Below, in pieces: positions 9,305 to 18,574 of a stretch of DNA of 64,000 nt. Source of the stretch: Nocardia pseudovaccinii NBRC 100343 (lineage in GTDB: Bacteria > Actinomycetota > Actinomycetes > Mycobacteriales > Mycobacteriaceae); assembly GCF_001613225.1 (NCBI RefSeq), contig NZ_BDBY01000121.1:50226-114225 (forward strand), given 5' to 3'. The stretch's first letter is position 1. Every line of letters begins with the position of its first letter. The position numbers were made by a program, and so were the translations under genes. The notes below the pieces were generated by a model. The model searched no databases. It was not told the DNA's origin and saw only the letters and a program-made list of their open reading frames with translations.

Positions 9305-9321
9305 TATAACTAAGTAACTTA
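9305..9321. promoter_or_regulatory. Palindromic operator upstream of crotonase
   Basis: TAAGTAACTTA at 9311-9321 is a perfect inverted repeat with a one-base centre. The overlapping complement ACTTAGTTATA (9305-9315) matches 8 of 11 bases of the ACCTAGTTAAC core found at other promoters. It lies about 45 bases upstream of the 9263 start. The remainder of the 9264-9587 gap shows no gene. Confidence 0.5.
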
Positions 9322-9544
9322 CCTTAGCTGAGTCCTCGGGACTACACCCATCCCGGTACGATCCCACTGCACCAGATCACCGATGAAACCTTCACAGGTC
9401 GCACGAGATTGCGCAGACACGCTGCGCGGTGCGCGCCTTCTACGCCACATAGTCAGCCCCCACGTACGGCGGTCACTTCACATACAGCAGAGCGATCGAG
9501 TTCCAACTCGGCGCAGGAGCACCTTCGGTCCGGCCGTACGTATA

Positions 9545-9578
9545 GCCGGACCGTCGACGTCCATCGCGACGGTCCGGC
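9545..9578 (-). terminator. Intrinsic-type hairpin after CoA-transferase gene
   Basis: GCCGGACCGTCG at 9545-9556 pairs perfectly with CGACGGTCCGGC at 9567-9578 around a 10-base loop. It lies 9 bases beyond the stop of the minus-strand gene 9588-12056. No long U tract follows, as is common for actinobacterial terminators. Confidence 0.7.
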
Positions 9579-9587
9579 AGCAACGAT

Positions 9588-12056
9588 TCAATCGTCACAG
9601 ACGATGACGCCCTTCGCCACCAGCTCGTCGATACGCTCATCCCCAACGCCGATCTCGCGCAGCACCGAGCGAGTGTGCTGGCCGATGGTGCAGCCCGCGT
9701 CAGCTTTGGTACGCGAGCGGGAGAACCGAGTGAGCGGGGCTAGTCTGCGGTGCTCGTCGAAGATCGGACTGACCGCTTCGACGCAGTAACCAGCCTCGAA
9801 GAAGGCATCGGATTGCAGCGCCAACTCGGAATTGCGTTCGAGCACAGCCACACAACCGACGTCGAGCGCGGTCAACTCATCCTCCCACTGCTGCTTCCCC
9901 TTGCCCGCGAACATGCCGGCAAGTACCTCGGCGAGCGCCGCATCGTTATCGCGACGGCTTGCCACAGTGGAAAATCGAGCGTCTGCGGCCAGATCTGTGT
10001 ACGACGACAACGCCTTCACTACCGCTTCCCATTCACTGGGCAGCGGCGCGGCCAAGAACACCCAACCATCTGCAGCCCGATACATCCGGTACAGCGCATC
10101 GATTCCGTAGAACTCCGCATCCGCCCGGGGGATCTCCGGCCTGCCCTCGTAGTTGGTGTTATATCCGATCAGCGCCTGGTGCACGGTGCCGAGCATGGTG
10201 GTCACCATGTTCGAAAGTGCGCGCCCCGTCCGTTTGGCGTAGAGGCCCACCAACATCGCCGAAGCGACACCGAGCGCAGCGATGCCGTCGGACTGCACTG
10301 CGGACACTGCACCAGCAGCGTGCAAGGTGCGCGCGCCGGCCCGCACCGCTTCTGGGTCACTCGGCGCGTCAGAGGCATCGCGACCGTCGACGGCCGACAA
10401 TCCGGACGCCGCGCTTATCGAGGGCGCGTAGGCAGGCCGGGCCGCGTACGGTCCTTCCACGCCGTAGCCTGGGGTACTCAGGTAGACCAGGTCCGGATTG
10501 ATCCCCTTGAGCGTCGCCTCATCGATCTGCGCCCGCTCAGCGGCCGAGCCTCGGAAACACTGCAGAACGATATCGCTACGGTGGACGAGTTCGTAGACGA
10601 GCCGAAGCCCTTCGGGCGCCGTGATATCGAGCGCGACACTTTCCTTGCCCTGCAGCACTTTCGCGCCACCGGCTTCAGGGAACGCCACCAGGTTGCGAAT
10701 ATTGTCACCTTGCACCGGTTCGATCTTGATCACCCTGGCGCCGAGGTCCCCCAGCAGAGTCGCACCGTACGGTCCAGCGAACATGGTTCCGAATTCGAGG
10801 ACGGTGATGCCACGCAGCGGCAACTCCTCCGGCGCGACGGCATCGGTAGCCTGGGGCGGCAAGATTCCGGAGAGAGAGGCGCGCACCTCCTCGTCGTGCT
10901 GGCCGGGTAACGGCGCTGCCCGCAAGGCCGTTAGTGGTTTCCCGTCCGCATGGATGAGGGTGGACGGTTGCCGCACTGGACCGATCCCAGGATTGTCGAC
11001 CGTCACGACCCGGCCCTCTGCCACAACCTGTGGATGGTCCAGCGCATCGTCGGGCGTGCGGAAGGCCTCGGCGCTGATGTCGTGGTTCTCTTCGAAAACC
11101 TGCTGCCACTCCTCGAACGAGCGCGCACCCACGCGGTCGAGCATGATCTGCCAGAATTCCGTTCGGAGTTCGGCGGTCGGCAGCATCGGGAACCCGGCCC
11201 ATTTCGGATCCGCCAGTTCCTTCACCAGATCGAGTTCGGTCAGCCATGCCTGCATCAGCCGCGGCGCTGTCTGCGCGAACTGCAGCCAGCGACCATCCTT
11301 GGTCGCCGCGATCAAGAGCGCATAAATCAGGTATGCCTGTGGGTGCCCGTCATCGTCGTAGGCCACGTCCATCGGGCTGAACGCGTCGGGGTAGCGCTCG
11401 AGGACCATCTCGTAGAACCAGTTGTATGGATCCATGGAGCCCATCCCGGTCACCAGATTGGACTCGACAGCCTGACCACGTCCGCTCGACATGCGCTCGA
11501 TCAGTGCCGCCAGTACACCGTGGATCGCAGCCTGCGCCGCCGCGAAGGACGCGTACGGCGCGGTAACGAACGCCGGCCCGGGCCGCGTTGTCAACTGGCG
11601 CTTCTCGAACATCACACCAGTCTTGGCCATGACCAGGCCTTCCCAGCCCTTGTAATCCTTCCATGGGCCGGTGCTGCCCCAGCCCGTGATCGACGCCCAA
11701 ATCAGCCGGGGGTACTTCTCACCCACGGACTCAGCGGTGAGCCCGATCCGCGCCGCCGAGGTCGGACGCACCGTCGTGATCAGCACATCTGCGGTACGCA
11801 GCAACTCCCGCAGCGCGGCGAGATCGTTCTCGACATGCAGGTCCAGGGTGACGCTACGTTTCCCGCGCAGCAGCCCAGGCCACCCCGCGATGCTGCGCAG
11901 GGCGCTGCCACCGGGCGGCTCGACCATGATGACGTCTGCGCCGCAGTCGGCCAGGAACTGGCTTGCCTGCGCCCCGGGCAACGTGGTCGAGAGATCAACC
12001 ACGATCAAGCCCGCCAGCGGACCCGAGCTCTTTGCGTGGTCCGGTTCTGCCGCCAC
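9588..12056 (-). CDS. CaiB/BaiF (class III) CoA-transferase, tandem two-domain
   Basis: An 822-residue protein made of two class III CoA-transferase domains. Domain 1 (about 10-400) begins LIVVDLSTTLPGAQASQFLA and includes VEPPGGSALRSIAGW. Domain 2 (about 415-800) begins ITVLEFGTMFAGPYGATLLG and includes FPEAGGAKVLQGKESVALD. Single-domain members are about 400 residues, so this is an internal fusion. At the position of the catalytic Asp of formyl-CoA transferase (in the SMQD/SLLD segment), domain 1 has SNLVTGM and domain 2 SNMVTTM, so the Asp appears lost in both (manual alignment). The GTG at 12056 follows AAAGGA; the frame stays open further upstream. It lies 68 nt after the aldehyde dehydrogenase, probably co-transcribed. 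A decayed paralogue lies at 20615-22110. Confidence 0.88.
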   Translation of the reverse strand: MAAEPDHAKSSGPLAGLIVVDLSTTLPGAQASQFLADCGADVIMVEPPGGSALRSIAGWPGLLRGKRSVTLDLHVENDLAALRELLRTADVLITTVRPTSAARIGLTAESVGEKYPRLIWASITGWGSTGPWKDYKGWEGLVMAKTGVMFEKRQLTTRPGPAFVTAPYASFAAAQAAIHGVLAALIERMSSGRGQAVESNLVTGMGSMDPYNWFYEMVLERYPDAFSPMDVAYDDDGHPQAYLIYALLIAATKDGRWLQFAQTAPRLMQAWLTELDLVKELADPKWAGFPMLPTAELRTEFWQIMLDRVGARSFEEWQQVFEENHDISAEAFRTPDDALDHPQVVAEGRVVTVDNPGIGPVRQPSTLIHADGKPLTALRAAPLPGQHDEEVRASLSGILPPQATDAVAPEELPLRGITVLEFGTMFAGPYGATLLGDLGARVIKIEPVQGDNIRNLVAFPEAGGAKVLQGKESVALDITAPEGLRLVYELVHRSDIVLQCFRGSAAERAQIDEATLKGINPDLVYLSTPGYGVEGPYAARPAYAPSISAASGLSAVDGRDASDAPSDPEAVRAGARTLHAAGAVSAVQSDGIAALGVASAMLVGLYAKRTGRALSNMVTTMLGTVHQALIGYNTNYEGRPEIPRADAEFYGIDALYRMYRAADGWVFLAAPLPSEWEAVVKALSSYTDLAADARFSTVASRRDNDAALAEVLAGMFAGKGKQQWEDELTALDVGCVAVLERNSELALQSDAFFEAGYCVEAVSPIFDEHRRLAPLTRFSRSRTKADAGCTIGQHTRSVLREIGVGDERIDELVAKGVIVCDD

Positions 12057-12124
12057 GGTGAATCCTTTCGTTACAGAAACTGGCCGGCACCGAGGTGCCG
12101 CGCCGTGCGCGGGCACGGCGAAAA

Positions 12125-13588
12125 TCAGGCGATGGCGATGCTCTTGAACCGCAGGAACTCCTCGATCCCTTGGCGGCCACCTTCCTTACCGAGACCACTC
12201 AGGCCGATCCCGCCGAACGGCCGGTTGACGCCGAGGTTCGTGGCGCCGTTGATCAGAACCTCGCCGGTGGTCAGCTCCTCTGCGACCCGGTGCGCGCGAC
12301 GAAGGTCGTTGGTCTGGATGTAGCCCGAAAGCCCGTACTCACTGGCGTTGGCGATGTCGATCGCTTCCTGCTCCGTCGCGAACGGAGTGATAGCCAACAC
12401 GGGACCGAATACTTCCTTTTGAGCGAGCTCCGACTGTGGATCGACGTCGGCGAACACAGTTGGTTCGATGAAGAAGCCGTCGGCGAGGGCCCCTTCGATG
12501 CGGTGACCGCCGGTTACCAGCCGCGCGCCGTCGCTCTGGGCTCGCTCGATCATCCCGAGGATCCGGTGCAACGCAACCTCATTGACTACCGGACCCGATA
12601 CAGTTCCGGCATCCAGCGGATCGCCGACCGCAATCAACCCGGTGATCGCCTTTACGCGGCCGACCACCTCCTCGTAAATGCTGTCCTGCACCAGCATTCG
12701 GGTCGGCAGCGCGCAGCCCTGGCCACTGAGCACACCGATGGACCACATCGTGCCGTGCGAACACGCCTGGTCGAGGTCGGCATCAGCGAACACGATGTTG
12801 GCGGACTTACCGCCGAGCTCGAGCACAGACGGCTTCATCAGGTCGGCACAGCTGTGCAGAATCTTGCGCGCGGTATCCGGACCGCCGGTGAAGGTCACCT
12901 TCTTGACCAGCGGATGTTCCACCAGCGCAGCTCCGGCTTCGGGCGCGCCGGGCAGGACATTGACCACGCCTGCCGGTATACCGGCCTGTTCGACCAGATC
13001 GGCGAAGAGTTCACCGGTGAAGGGAGTCAGCTCGGACGGTTTGACCACGACCGTATTTCCCGCGGCGAGCGCGGCCGGAATTTTCATCGCGAGCGAGATC
13101 AGCGGGCCGTTCCAGGTAATGATCACACCGATCACGCCATAAGGCTGGCCGAGCGTGTAGGAGAACTCACCATCTGCCGCGAACGATCCGGTGACCTCGG
13201 AGGCGAGCTTGTCCGCCCAACCCGCATAGTACCGCGTCCACTCGATCGACGACGCCACCAAACCGGCTGTAGCCGAAAGCGGAGTGCCATTGTCGAGTGT
13301 GCCCAGACGACCAAGCTCTTCGGCGTTGGCCTCGAGCAGGTCGGCGAGCTTGGTCAACATCCGCCGTCGCTCGGCAGGACGAGTACGACGCCACTCGGCG
13401 AAGGCATCGTGGGCCGTGCGCACCGCGCGGTCTACCTCGGCTGAACCCGCGAGCGGGATTTGCGCATCCACCGTGCCGTCGACAGGGTTGACGTGCTCAT
13501 GCACTCCGCCCGAGCCCGTCGCGATCCGCTCGGCACCAATTCGGAGGTGTACAGCGGGCCTGGTCGTGTCGACTGACTGACTGGTCAT
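12125..13588 (-). CDS. Aldehyde dehydrogenase (NAD(P)+)
   Basis: A 487-residue member of the aldehyde dehydrogenase superfamily that oxidises an aldehyde to an acid. The general-base Glu is in VLELGGKSANIVF near residue 257 and the catalytic Cys in LSGQGCALPTR near 292; the cofactor-site stretch is FTGGPDTARKIL. It reads first in a unit with the double CoA-transferase. It is divergent from the TetR gene at 13792, with about 200 bases between, so that regulator is its likely controller. The acid product could be activated by the CoA enzymes nearby (inference). Confidence 0.94.
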   Translation of the reverse strand: MTSQSVDTTRPAVHLRIGAERIATGSGGVHEHVNPVDGTVDAQIPLAGSAEVDRAVRTAHDAFAEWRRTRPAERRRMLTKLADLLEANAEELGRLGTLDNGTPLSATAGLVASSIEWTRYYAGWADKLASEVTGSFAADGEFSYTLGQPYGVIGVIITWNGPLISLAMKIPAALAAGNTVVVKPSELTPFTGELFADLVEQAGIPAGVVNVLPGAPEAGAALVEHPLVKKVTFTGGPDTARKILHSCADLMKPSVLELGGKSANIVFADADLDQACSHGTMWSIGVLSGQGCALPTRMLVQDSIYEEVVGRVKAITGLIAVGDPLDAGTVSGPVVNEVALHRILGMIERAQSDGARLVTGGHRIEGALADGFFIEPTVFADVDPQSELAQKEVFGPVLAITPFATEQEAIDIANASEYGLSGYIQTNDLRRAHRVAEELTTGEVLINGATNLGVNRPFGGIGLSGLGKEGGRQGIEEFLRFKSIAIA

Positions 13589-13791
13589 GGATCCGTCACT
13601 TTCGCTTGCGATCAGAAGAGAAGCAACAACGTCATCTTAGTTAGCGATGTTGCGCAGCTCACACGATATTACGGACCCCAAGTGTCCGCAAGTAGCAAGA
13701 TTCGGCTACTACCGAAGGTCTCAAGTAACCGCCTTGTGGTTGGTTGATTCGAGACCACCGCACGGACCGTCAGAGCAAGGAGCGAGATCGC

Positions 13792-14406
13792 ATGCCCCGG
13801 CAAGCCACACCCCACGGGCGCCCGCGCAACCCCGAACTGGACGAGAAGCTGATGACCGCAGCACTACTCGAATACGCGCAACTGGGCCGGGGCGCATTCA
13901 CAATGCAGGGCGTTGCCAGACGCGCTGGAGTCGGCAAATCAGCGTTGTATCTGCGATGGGAGAACAAGGAACAACTCCTACTCGACAGCGTCGAATCCGT
14001 GGCGCTGAACTTGCGGGTGAATGTGGACACCGGTTCACTGACCGGCGATTTGACCGCACTTGCCACCGCGCTGCTCGATCATTTCCTCGATCCGATCGGC
14101 TGGGCGACGCTCCGGATCACCATCGACGTCACCGCCGACAGCACCGACCTGCAGCCCACCCTGGGGCGCATCGCGAGAACTCTGCGCTCAGCCGCTGCAG
14201 AGGCCTTTAAACGGGCCGTTGCACGCGGCGAGATGGCCCCCGAAACCGCGCACGAACCTCTGATTCAGTCCCTATTCGGCGCGGTGCTCATGCACCGACT
14301 CTCGCAGCCTCGGGAGGCATGTGCTCATACCCGAGCGCATCTGGCCGAACAGGTCGGCCCGCTCGTCGACGTGGTCGTGCGCTCGGCCCAGCAGCAGAAG
14401 AAGTGA
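13792..14406 (+). CDS. TetR-family transcriptional regulator
   Basis: A 204-residue TetR-type repressor. The N-terminal helix-turn-helix is seen in FTMQGVARRAGVGKSALYLR followed by WENKEQLLLDSVE, near residues 40-75. The rest is the variable ligand-binding, dimerising part. I chose the ATG at 13792 because AAGGAG lies nine bases before it; the frame remains open 16 codons further upstream. It is divergent from aldehyde dehydrogenase/CoA-transferase (13588-9588) and 109 bases ahead of the SDR at 14516. It therefore likely controls one or both. Ligand unknown. Confidence 0.9.
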   Translation: MPRQATPHGRPRNPELDEKLMTAALLEYAQLGRGAFTMQGVARRAGVGKSALYLRWENKEQLLLDSVESVALNLRVNVDTGSLTGDLTALATALLDHFLDPIGWATLRITIDVTADSTDLQPTLGRIARTLRSAAAEAFKRAVARGEMAPETAHEPLIQSLFGAVLMHRLSQPREACAHTRAHLAEQVGPLVDVVVRSAQQQKK

Positions 14407-14417
14407 TTGCACATAGA

Positions 14418-14432
14418 TAACTCAGTGCGTTA
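14418..14432. promoter_or_regulatory. TAAC-N7-GTTA inverted repeat before SDR
   Basis: TAACTCAGTGCGTTA has matching TAAC/GTTA arms and sits in the 109-base gap before the SDR at 14516. It resembles a TetR-type operator and contains the GTTAAC shared with other promoter sites in the window. Confidence 0.45.
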
Positions 14433-14515
14433 ACTTGGACCCGCCATACCGACACGTTTACATGCACACGGGCCCGATTGGCGGGAAACCCGTGTCGATT
14501 CGACGGAGGACCACC

Positions 14516-15346
14516 ATGACCGGTCTCGAAGGCAAGGTCGCTTTGATCACCGGAGCCGCACGTGGACAAGGGCGCTCACACGCTGTGCGGCTGGCCGAGG
14601 CCGGCGCCGACATCATCGCCATCGATATCTGCGCGAATATCGAGACGATGGATTACCCCAACGCCAGCCCAGAGGACTTGAAGGAAACAGCCGCTCAGGT
14701 AGAAGCACTCGGACGCCGAATCCTCACCGTCGAGGCGGACGTCCGTGATGCTGCCGCGACGCGCGCGGCTGTCGACCGCGGCCACGAGATTTTCGGGCGG
14801 ATCGACATCGTCCTGTCCAATGCCGGCATCGTGCGACTGAGCGACGATCCTGAGGATTACGCACAGATGTGGGATGACGTGGTGTCGACGAATCTCAGCG
14901 GCGGCTTCCACGTAGTGAATGCTGCTGTGCCGCATATTATTTCAGGCGGACACGGCGGCTCGATCGTGTTCACCGGCTCGACCGCCGGCGTGCGCCCGAC
15001 CGCGAACCTGAACACCGCCGCACTGGCCTACACTGCGTCGAAATGGGGTCTGGTCGGTATCTGCAAGCAGTACGCAGCGTCACTGGCCGAACACTCGATC
15101 AGAGTCAACATCGTGCATCCGACAGGCGTCGCGTCGGGCATGACGATGAACGAGGCCATGGGTCGCCTCGTCGAGGAGGCCGCCGCGGGAGGCAAGAACT
15201 CCATCGCGGAGATGCAGAATGCAATGCCGATCGATATCCTGCAGCCGAGCGATATCTCCGATGCCATCGCATTTCTGGTCTCCGATCAGGCGAAGTGGAT
15301 TACGGGCGTCTCCCTCCCCGTGGACGCCGGCTTCTCCGTCCGCTGA
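14516..15346 (+). CDS. Mycofactocin-coupled SDR oxidoreductase
   Basis: A 276-residue short-chain dehydrogenase of the subfamily that uses mycofactocin with tightly held NAD (carveol dehydrogenase type). Marks of the subfamily are the start GAARGQGRSHAVRLAEAGAD, IIAIDICANIETMDYPNASP with the following PEDLKET insertion, and a C-terminal half longer than that of classical SDRs. NAG (LSNAGI) and the catalytic YTASK are present. The ATG at 14516 follows CGGAGGA; the frame is open upstream but without a better start. The usual role is oxidation of a secondary or terpenoid alcohol, which fits a region devoted to breakdown of such acids. No mycofactocin biosynthesis gene lies in the window. Confidence 0.88.
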   Translation: MTGLEGKVALITGAARGQGRSHAVRLAEAGADIIAIDICANIETMDYPNASPEDLKETAAQVEALGRRILTVEADVRDAAATRAAVDRGHEIFGRIDIVLSNAGIVRLSDDPEDYAQMWDDVVSTNLSGGFHVVNAAVPHIISGGHGGSIVFTGSTAGVRPTANLNTAALAYTASKWGLVGICKQYAASLAEHSIRVNIVHPTGVASGMTMNEAMGRLVEEAAAGGKNSIAEMQNAMPIDILQPSDISDAIAFLVSDQAKWITGVSLPVDAGFSVR

Positions 15347-15367
15347 CTCCGATCCCTGCGACGGCGG

Positions 15368-16111
15368 TCAGTACAGGCCGCCGTCCACCCGGATCAGCGA
15401 GGCCGTGGTGTAACTCGACGCCGGGCTGGCCAGATACATCGCGGTGGTGATTATCTCGGACGGGGCGCCCGGGCGCCCGGCGGCGCTGCGAATGACGTGT
15501 CTGGCCTTCTCGGGCCACGATTGGGCGATGTCGGTCAAGAACGGACCGGCGGAGATGGTGTTCACCCTGACCTTCGGAGCGTACTCACGGGCGAACACGT
15601 GGGTCAACGCGTTCAGACCGGCCTTCGCGCCGGAGTACGGGCCGAAGCCCGGCACCGGCATCAGCGCCCCCGAGGAGGAGATGTTGATGATCGAGCCACC
15701 CTCGCCCGCTGCCATCCGCTCACCGATCAAAGCGCAGAGCCGAAACGGCCCTTTGAAATTCACATCGATGATCTTGTCGAACAACGCCTCTCCCGTCTGC
15801 GCGGAAGACGGCGCCAATGGCGACATGCCAGCGTTGTTGACGAGCACGTCAACCTTTCCGAACTCAGCGTAAGCGGCTTCGACCAGAGAGTCGATGTCGT
15901 CCCATTTCCCGACATGACATCGCACCGGTAGCGATCGACGCCCCAGCGCCTCGACGTCTTTCGCCACCTCTTGACACGCCTCTATCTTGCGGCTCGCGAT
16001 CACGACGTCGGCTCCTGCCGCCGCGAAGGCGAGGACCATCTGTCGTCCCAGACCTCGACTGCCGCCTGTGACAAGTGCGACTTTCCCCTCGAGCGAGAAT
16101 AGATCGGTCAT
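15368..16111 (-). CDS. SDR-family oxidoreductase
   Basis: A 247-residue classical short-chain dehydrogenase. The cofactor motif TGGSRGLGRQM, LVNNAGM, the catalytic Ser region INISSSGALMPVPG and YSGAKAGLNAL are all in place. An Arg follows the cofactor Gly motif region (IASRK), which often indicates NADPH use. The ATG at 16111 overlaps the stop of the upstream acyl-CoA dehydrogenase by four bases (ATGA). It is last in the unit APH kinase, acyl-CoA dehydrogenase, SDR. In the Pseudomonas levulinate pathway an SDR of this kind (LvaD) follows the same two activities. Here that role is inferred. Confidence 0.92.
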   Translation of the reverse strand: MTDLFSLEGKVALVTGGSRGLGRQMVLAFAAAGADVVIASRKIEACQEVAKDVEALGRRSLPVRCHVGKWDDIDSLVEAAYAEFGKVDVLVNNAGMSPLAPSSAQTGEALFDKIIDVNFKGPFRLCALIGERMAAGEGGSIINISSSGALMPVPGFGPYSGAKAGLNALTHVFAREYAPKVRVNTISAGPFLTDIAQSWPEKARHVIRSAAGRPGAPSEIITTAMYLASPASSYTTASLIRVDGGLY

Positions 16112-17409
16112 TGTCCGTACTCCTTCAAAGTATCCGCGTACTTCGCGCGGGCGGCGTTCCGCCGCGTCGGAATGTGCTCGGTGGGAAAGAGTCCCGCGGC
16201 CGGCCGATAGCGCTTCAACACCTGCTTCGCGACAGTCGCCTTGTGTACCTCGGTGGGACCGTCGGCCAGCGCCAGCGACGGAACGGTGGCCCACCAGTCA
16301 TATAGGGGCAGTTCGGTTGTCACACCGAGAGATCCGTGAATTTGCACCGCACGGCTGATGATGGCATGGAAGATCTCGGCCATAGCGACTTTGCACATCG
16401 CGATATTCGTCCGAGCTGCCCCGTGCGGTTCGTTATCGATGATCCACGCCGTCTGCATCACCAGTAGGCGGAATTGAGCCAGTTCGATCCACGAATCCGC
16501 GATGAACTGCTGGACCATTTGCTTCTCGGCCAGCAATTCACCCTGCGTGCGGCGAGATAATACTCGCTCGGCCATCATGTCGAAGGCCCGCTGGCATTTG
16601 CCGACCGTACGCATAGCGTGGTGCACCCGTCCCCCACCGAGCCGGGCCTGAGCAACCTCGAACCCTTGACCGGGCCCACCGAGGATCGCGTCGGCGGGCA
16701 CTCGGACATCGTTGTACCGGATGTAGGCATGTGTGCCCTCGTCGAGTTCCTCGCGGTCCGGTATCACCGCAACGTTGCGAATGATCTCGATCCCCGGCGT
16801 ATCAGCGGGAATCACGAACATCGACATCCGGCGATAAGGGGAAGCGTCCGGGGCTGTAACAGCCATGACGATGAAGAAGGCGGCGTAGCGAGCGTTCGAG
16901 GAGAACCATTTTTCCCCGCTGATGATCCAGTCGTGACCGTCGCGACGTGCGGCGCAAACGAATTCCTTCGGATCGGCCCCTGCCTGCGGCTCGGTCATCG
17001 AGAAACAGGACGCGATCTCGCCGTCGAGTAGCGGCTGAAGATATCGCGCTTTCTGTTCCTCGGTGCCGAACATTGCCAGGATCTCGGCATTGCCGGTGTC
17101 CGGGGCGGCGGTGCCGAAAACGGTGGGTGCCCACATGGATCTGCCGATGATCTCGTTCATCAAAGCCAGTTTGAGTTGCCCGTAGCCCTGGCCGCCCAGT
17201 TCAGGGCCGAGGTGGCAGGCCCACAGGCCCTGCTGACGAACTTTGTCCTGTAGTGGCTTCACGATCGCACGCGCCGCCATGTTGTGGGGGTTATACGGCT
17301 GGCCGATATGCGGAAACAAAAGATCCAGCGGCTCGCACTCCTCGCGAACGAAGGCGTTCATCCAATCCAGTTTGGCTTGAAAGTCGGAGTCCGTCTTGAA
17401 GTCCCACAT
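16108..17409 (-). CDS. Acyl-CoA dehydrogenase, ACAD10/11-like
   Basis: A 433-residue acyl-CoA dehydrogenase with the long N-terminal region and C-terminal motif of the ACAD10/ACAD11 group. Seen: CFSMTEPQAGADPKEFV, WIISGEKWFSSNARYAAFF, GPGQGFEVAQARLGGGRVHH and LALADGPTEVHKATVAKQVL. In animals this domain is fused to an aminoglycoside-phosphotransferase-like kinase; here the kinase is the separate gene 50 bases upstream. In characterised systems the kinase phosphorylates a 4-hydroxyacyl-CoA and the dehydrogenase-fold enzyme removes the phosphate to give an enoyl-CoA. It overlaps the SDR downstream by four bases. Confidence 0.93.
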   Translation of the reverse strand: MWDFKTDSDFQAKLDWMNAFVREECEPLDLLFPHIGQPYNPHNMAARAIVKPLQDKVRQQGLWACHLGPELGGQGYGQLKLALMNEIIGRSMWAPTVFGTAAPDTGNAEILAMFGTEEQKARYLQPLLDGEIASCFSMTEPQAGADPKEFVCAARRDGHDWIISGEKWFSSNARYAAFFIVMAVTAPDASPYRRMSMFVIPADTPGIEIIRNVAVIPDREELDEGTHAYIRYNDVRVPADAILGGPGQGFEVAQARLGGGRVHHAMRTVGKCQRAFDMMAERVLSRRTQGELLAEKQMVQQFIADSWIELAQFRLLVMQTAWIIDNEPHGAARTNIAMCKVAMAEIFHAIISRAVQIHGSLGVTTELPLYDWWATVPSLALADGPTEVHKATVAKQVLKRYRPAAGLFPTEHIPTRRNAARAKYADTLKEYGQ

Positions 17410-17459
17410 GTAGTTCGAATCCTTTGTCTAGGAACAGAAGTATGGTGATGGCTGCGCGA

Positions 17460-18503
17460 TCAACGCCCGAGTAAGGCCATCGCCTCGTCGACCATGCTCG
17501 GCAACGTAGGTTCCATCCGCGCGAAGGCCGCGGGCATAGCACCTCTCTTGCGGGCACGCTTGATCAGCAGCCCGGTGGCCGCTGCCTCCTTGTACCTTGT
17601 CAATGCGTCGAACCAGGTCAGGTCCGAGACCGACCATCCAAGGGCCTGCTCATATTCTTCGACAACTTCCGTGACGGTCGGCGTTCCACACGGCTGGACG
17701 GTGGGTGCTGCCGGGTGCCGCGCCTCATCGGTGAAATAGGTCAGCCAGCTGAGATCGATGCGCGGGTCTCCGACCGACCAGATCTCCCAATCGATGATCG
17801 CTGTCACCTGGCCCCCTGCACACAGCGTGTTGCCGAGCCGATAGTCCCCGTGGACAACCGCCGGGCCGGTCGGCTCCGGCATAGTCTCGTGCAGCGCCTG
17901 TGCACAGGTTCGGAAATCTCCGCGCAGGTCGTCGGGCACCGTCTCGAGAGCGCGCGTCCACCGGTCGATCTCGGTGGCGAGGGTTACAACGGGCTCGTCA
18001 CCGAGTCCGACTTCCGCCGGCCGCAAGCTGTGCAGATGACCGAGCATGCGGGCGGCGTCGAGGTATCGGGCACGAATCCGAGGTGCGTCGGCAGCGTCCC
18101 GGTTGTCCGCCAGAAGGGGCTCATCACATTCTCCGGCGACCAGCTCCATAGCCACGAAGGGCGGAGTTTCGGGCGGGCAACCGGCGTCGTCGAACAGAAC
18201 GGCAGGAACCCGGACGCCGGCAACGTCGGACAGTGCAACCATCAGTCGCGCCTGTCGCAGCACATCGCGGTTGCGGACTGGAGCCAGGCCGGGCGGGGCA
18301 ACTTTGAGCACCACCGGTACCGATGTCCTGGAAGCGGTCAGCTCTGCAATGAAGGTGAGGCTCGACGTCCCGCCGGTCAACGCTTGCACGCCGGACACTT
18401 CCGCGCCCGGCTCCACCTGTGCCGCCGCCGCAGTCGCACGGAACTCGAGTTCCGCAACAAAGCCTTCCTCTTCGAGCTGAGCAGCGCCGTCGGAGTGTTG
18501 CAC
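17460..18503 (-). CDS. APH-family phosphotransferase (acyl-CoA kinase type)
   Basis: A 347-residue protein of the aminoglycoside phosphotransferase/choline kinase fold. The catalytic loop is VVHGDYRLGNTLCAGG and the metal-binding Asp is in AIIDWEIWSVGDPRIDLSW. The N-lobe has GGTSSLTFIAEL and VVLKVAPPG with the ATP-site Lys. Genes of this type beside an ACAD10/11-like dehydrogenase act on hydroxyacyl-CoA rather than antibiotics. GTG at 18503 is preceded by AAAGGA at eight bases. A separate promoter with a 7-bp-arm palindrome lies directly upstream, so it probably heads its own transcript with the next two genes. Confidence 0.9.
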   Translation of the reverse strand: MQHSDGAAQLEEEGFVAELEFRATAAAAQVEPGAEVSGVQALTGGTSSLTFIAELTASRTSVPVVLKVAPPGLAPVRNRDVLRQARLMVALSDVAGVRVPAVLFDDAGCPPETPPFVAMELVAGECDEPLLADNRDAADAPRIRARYLDAARMLGHLHSLRPAEVGLGDEPVVTLATEIDRWTRALETVPDDLRGDFRTCAQALHETMPEPTGPAVVHGDYRLGNTLCAGGQVTAIIDWEIWSVGDPRIDLSWLTYFTDEARHPAAPTVQPCGTPTVTEVVEEYEQALGWSVSDLTWFDALTRYKEAAATGLLIKRARKRGAMPAAFARMEPTLPSMVDEAMALLGR

Positions 18504-18574
18504 TGGCGTCGTCCTTTCGAGGCGGAACCGCCGCCTCCAACAGCGAGCAGGCGATCCATATCAGAACCTTATTC

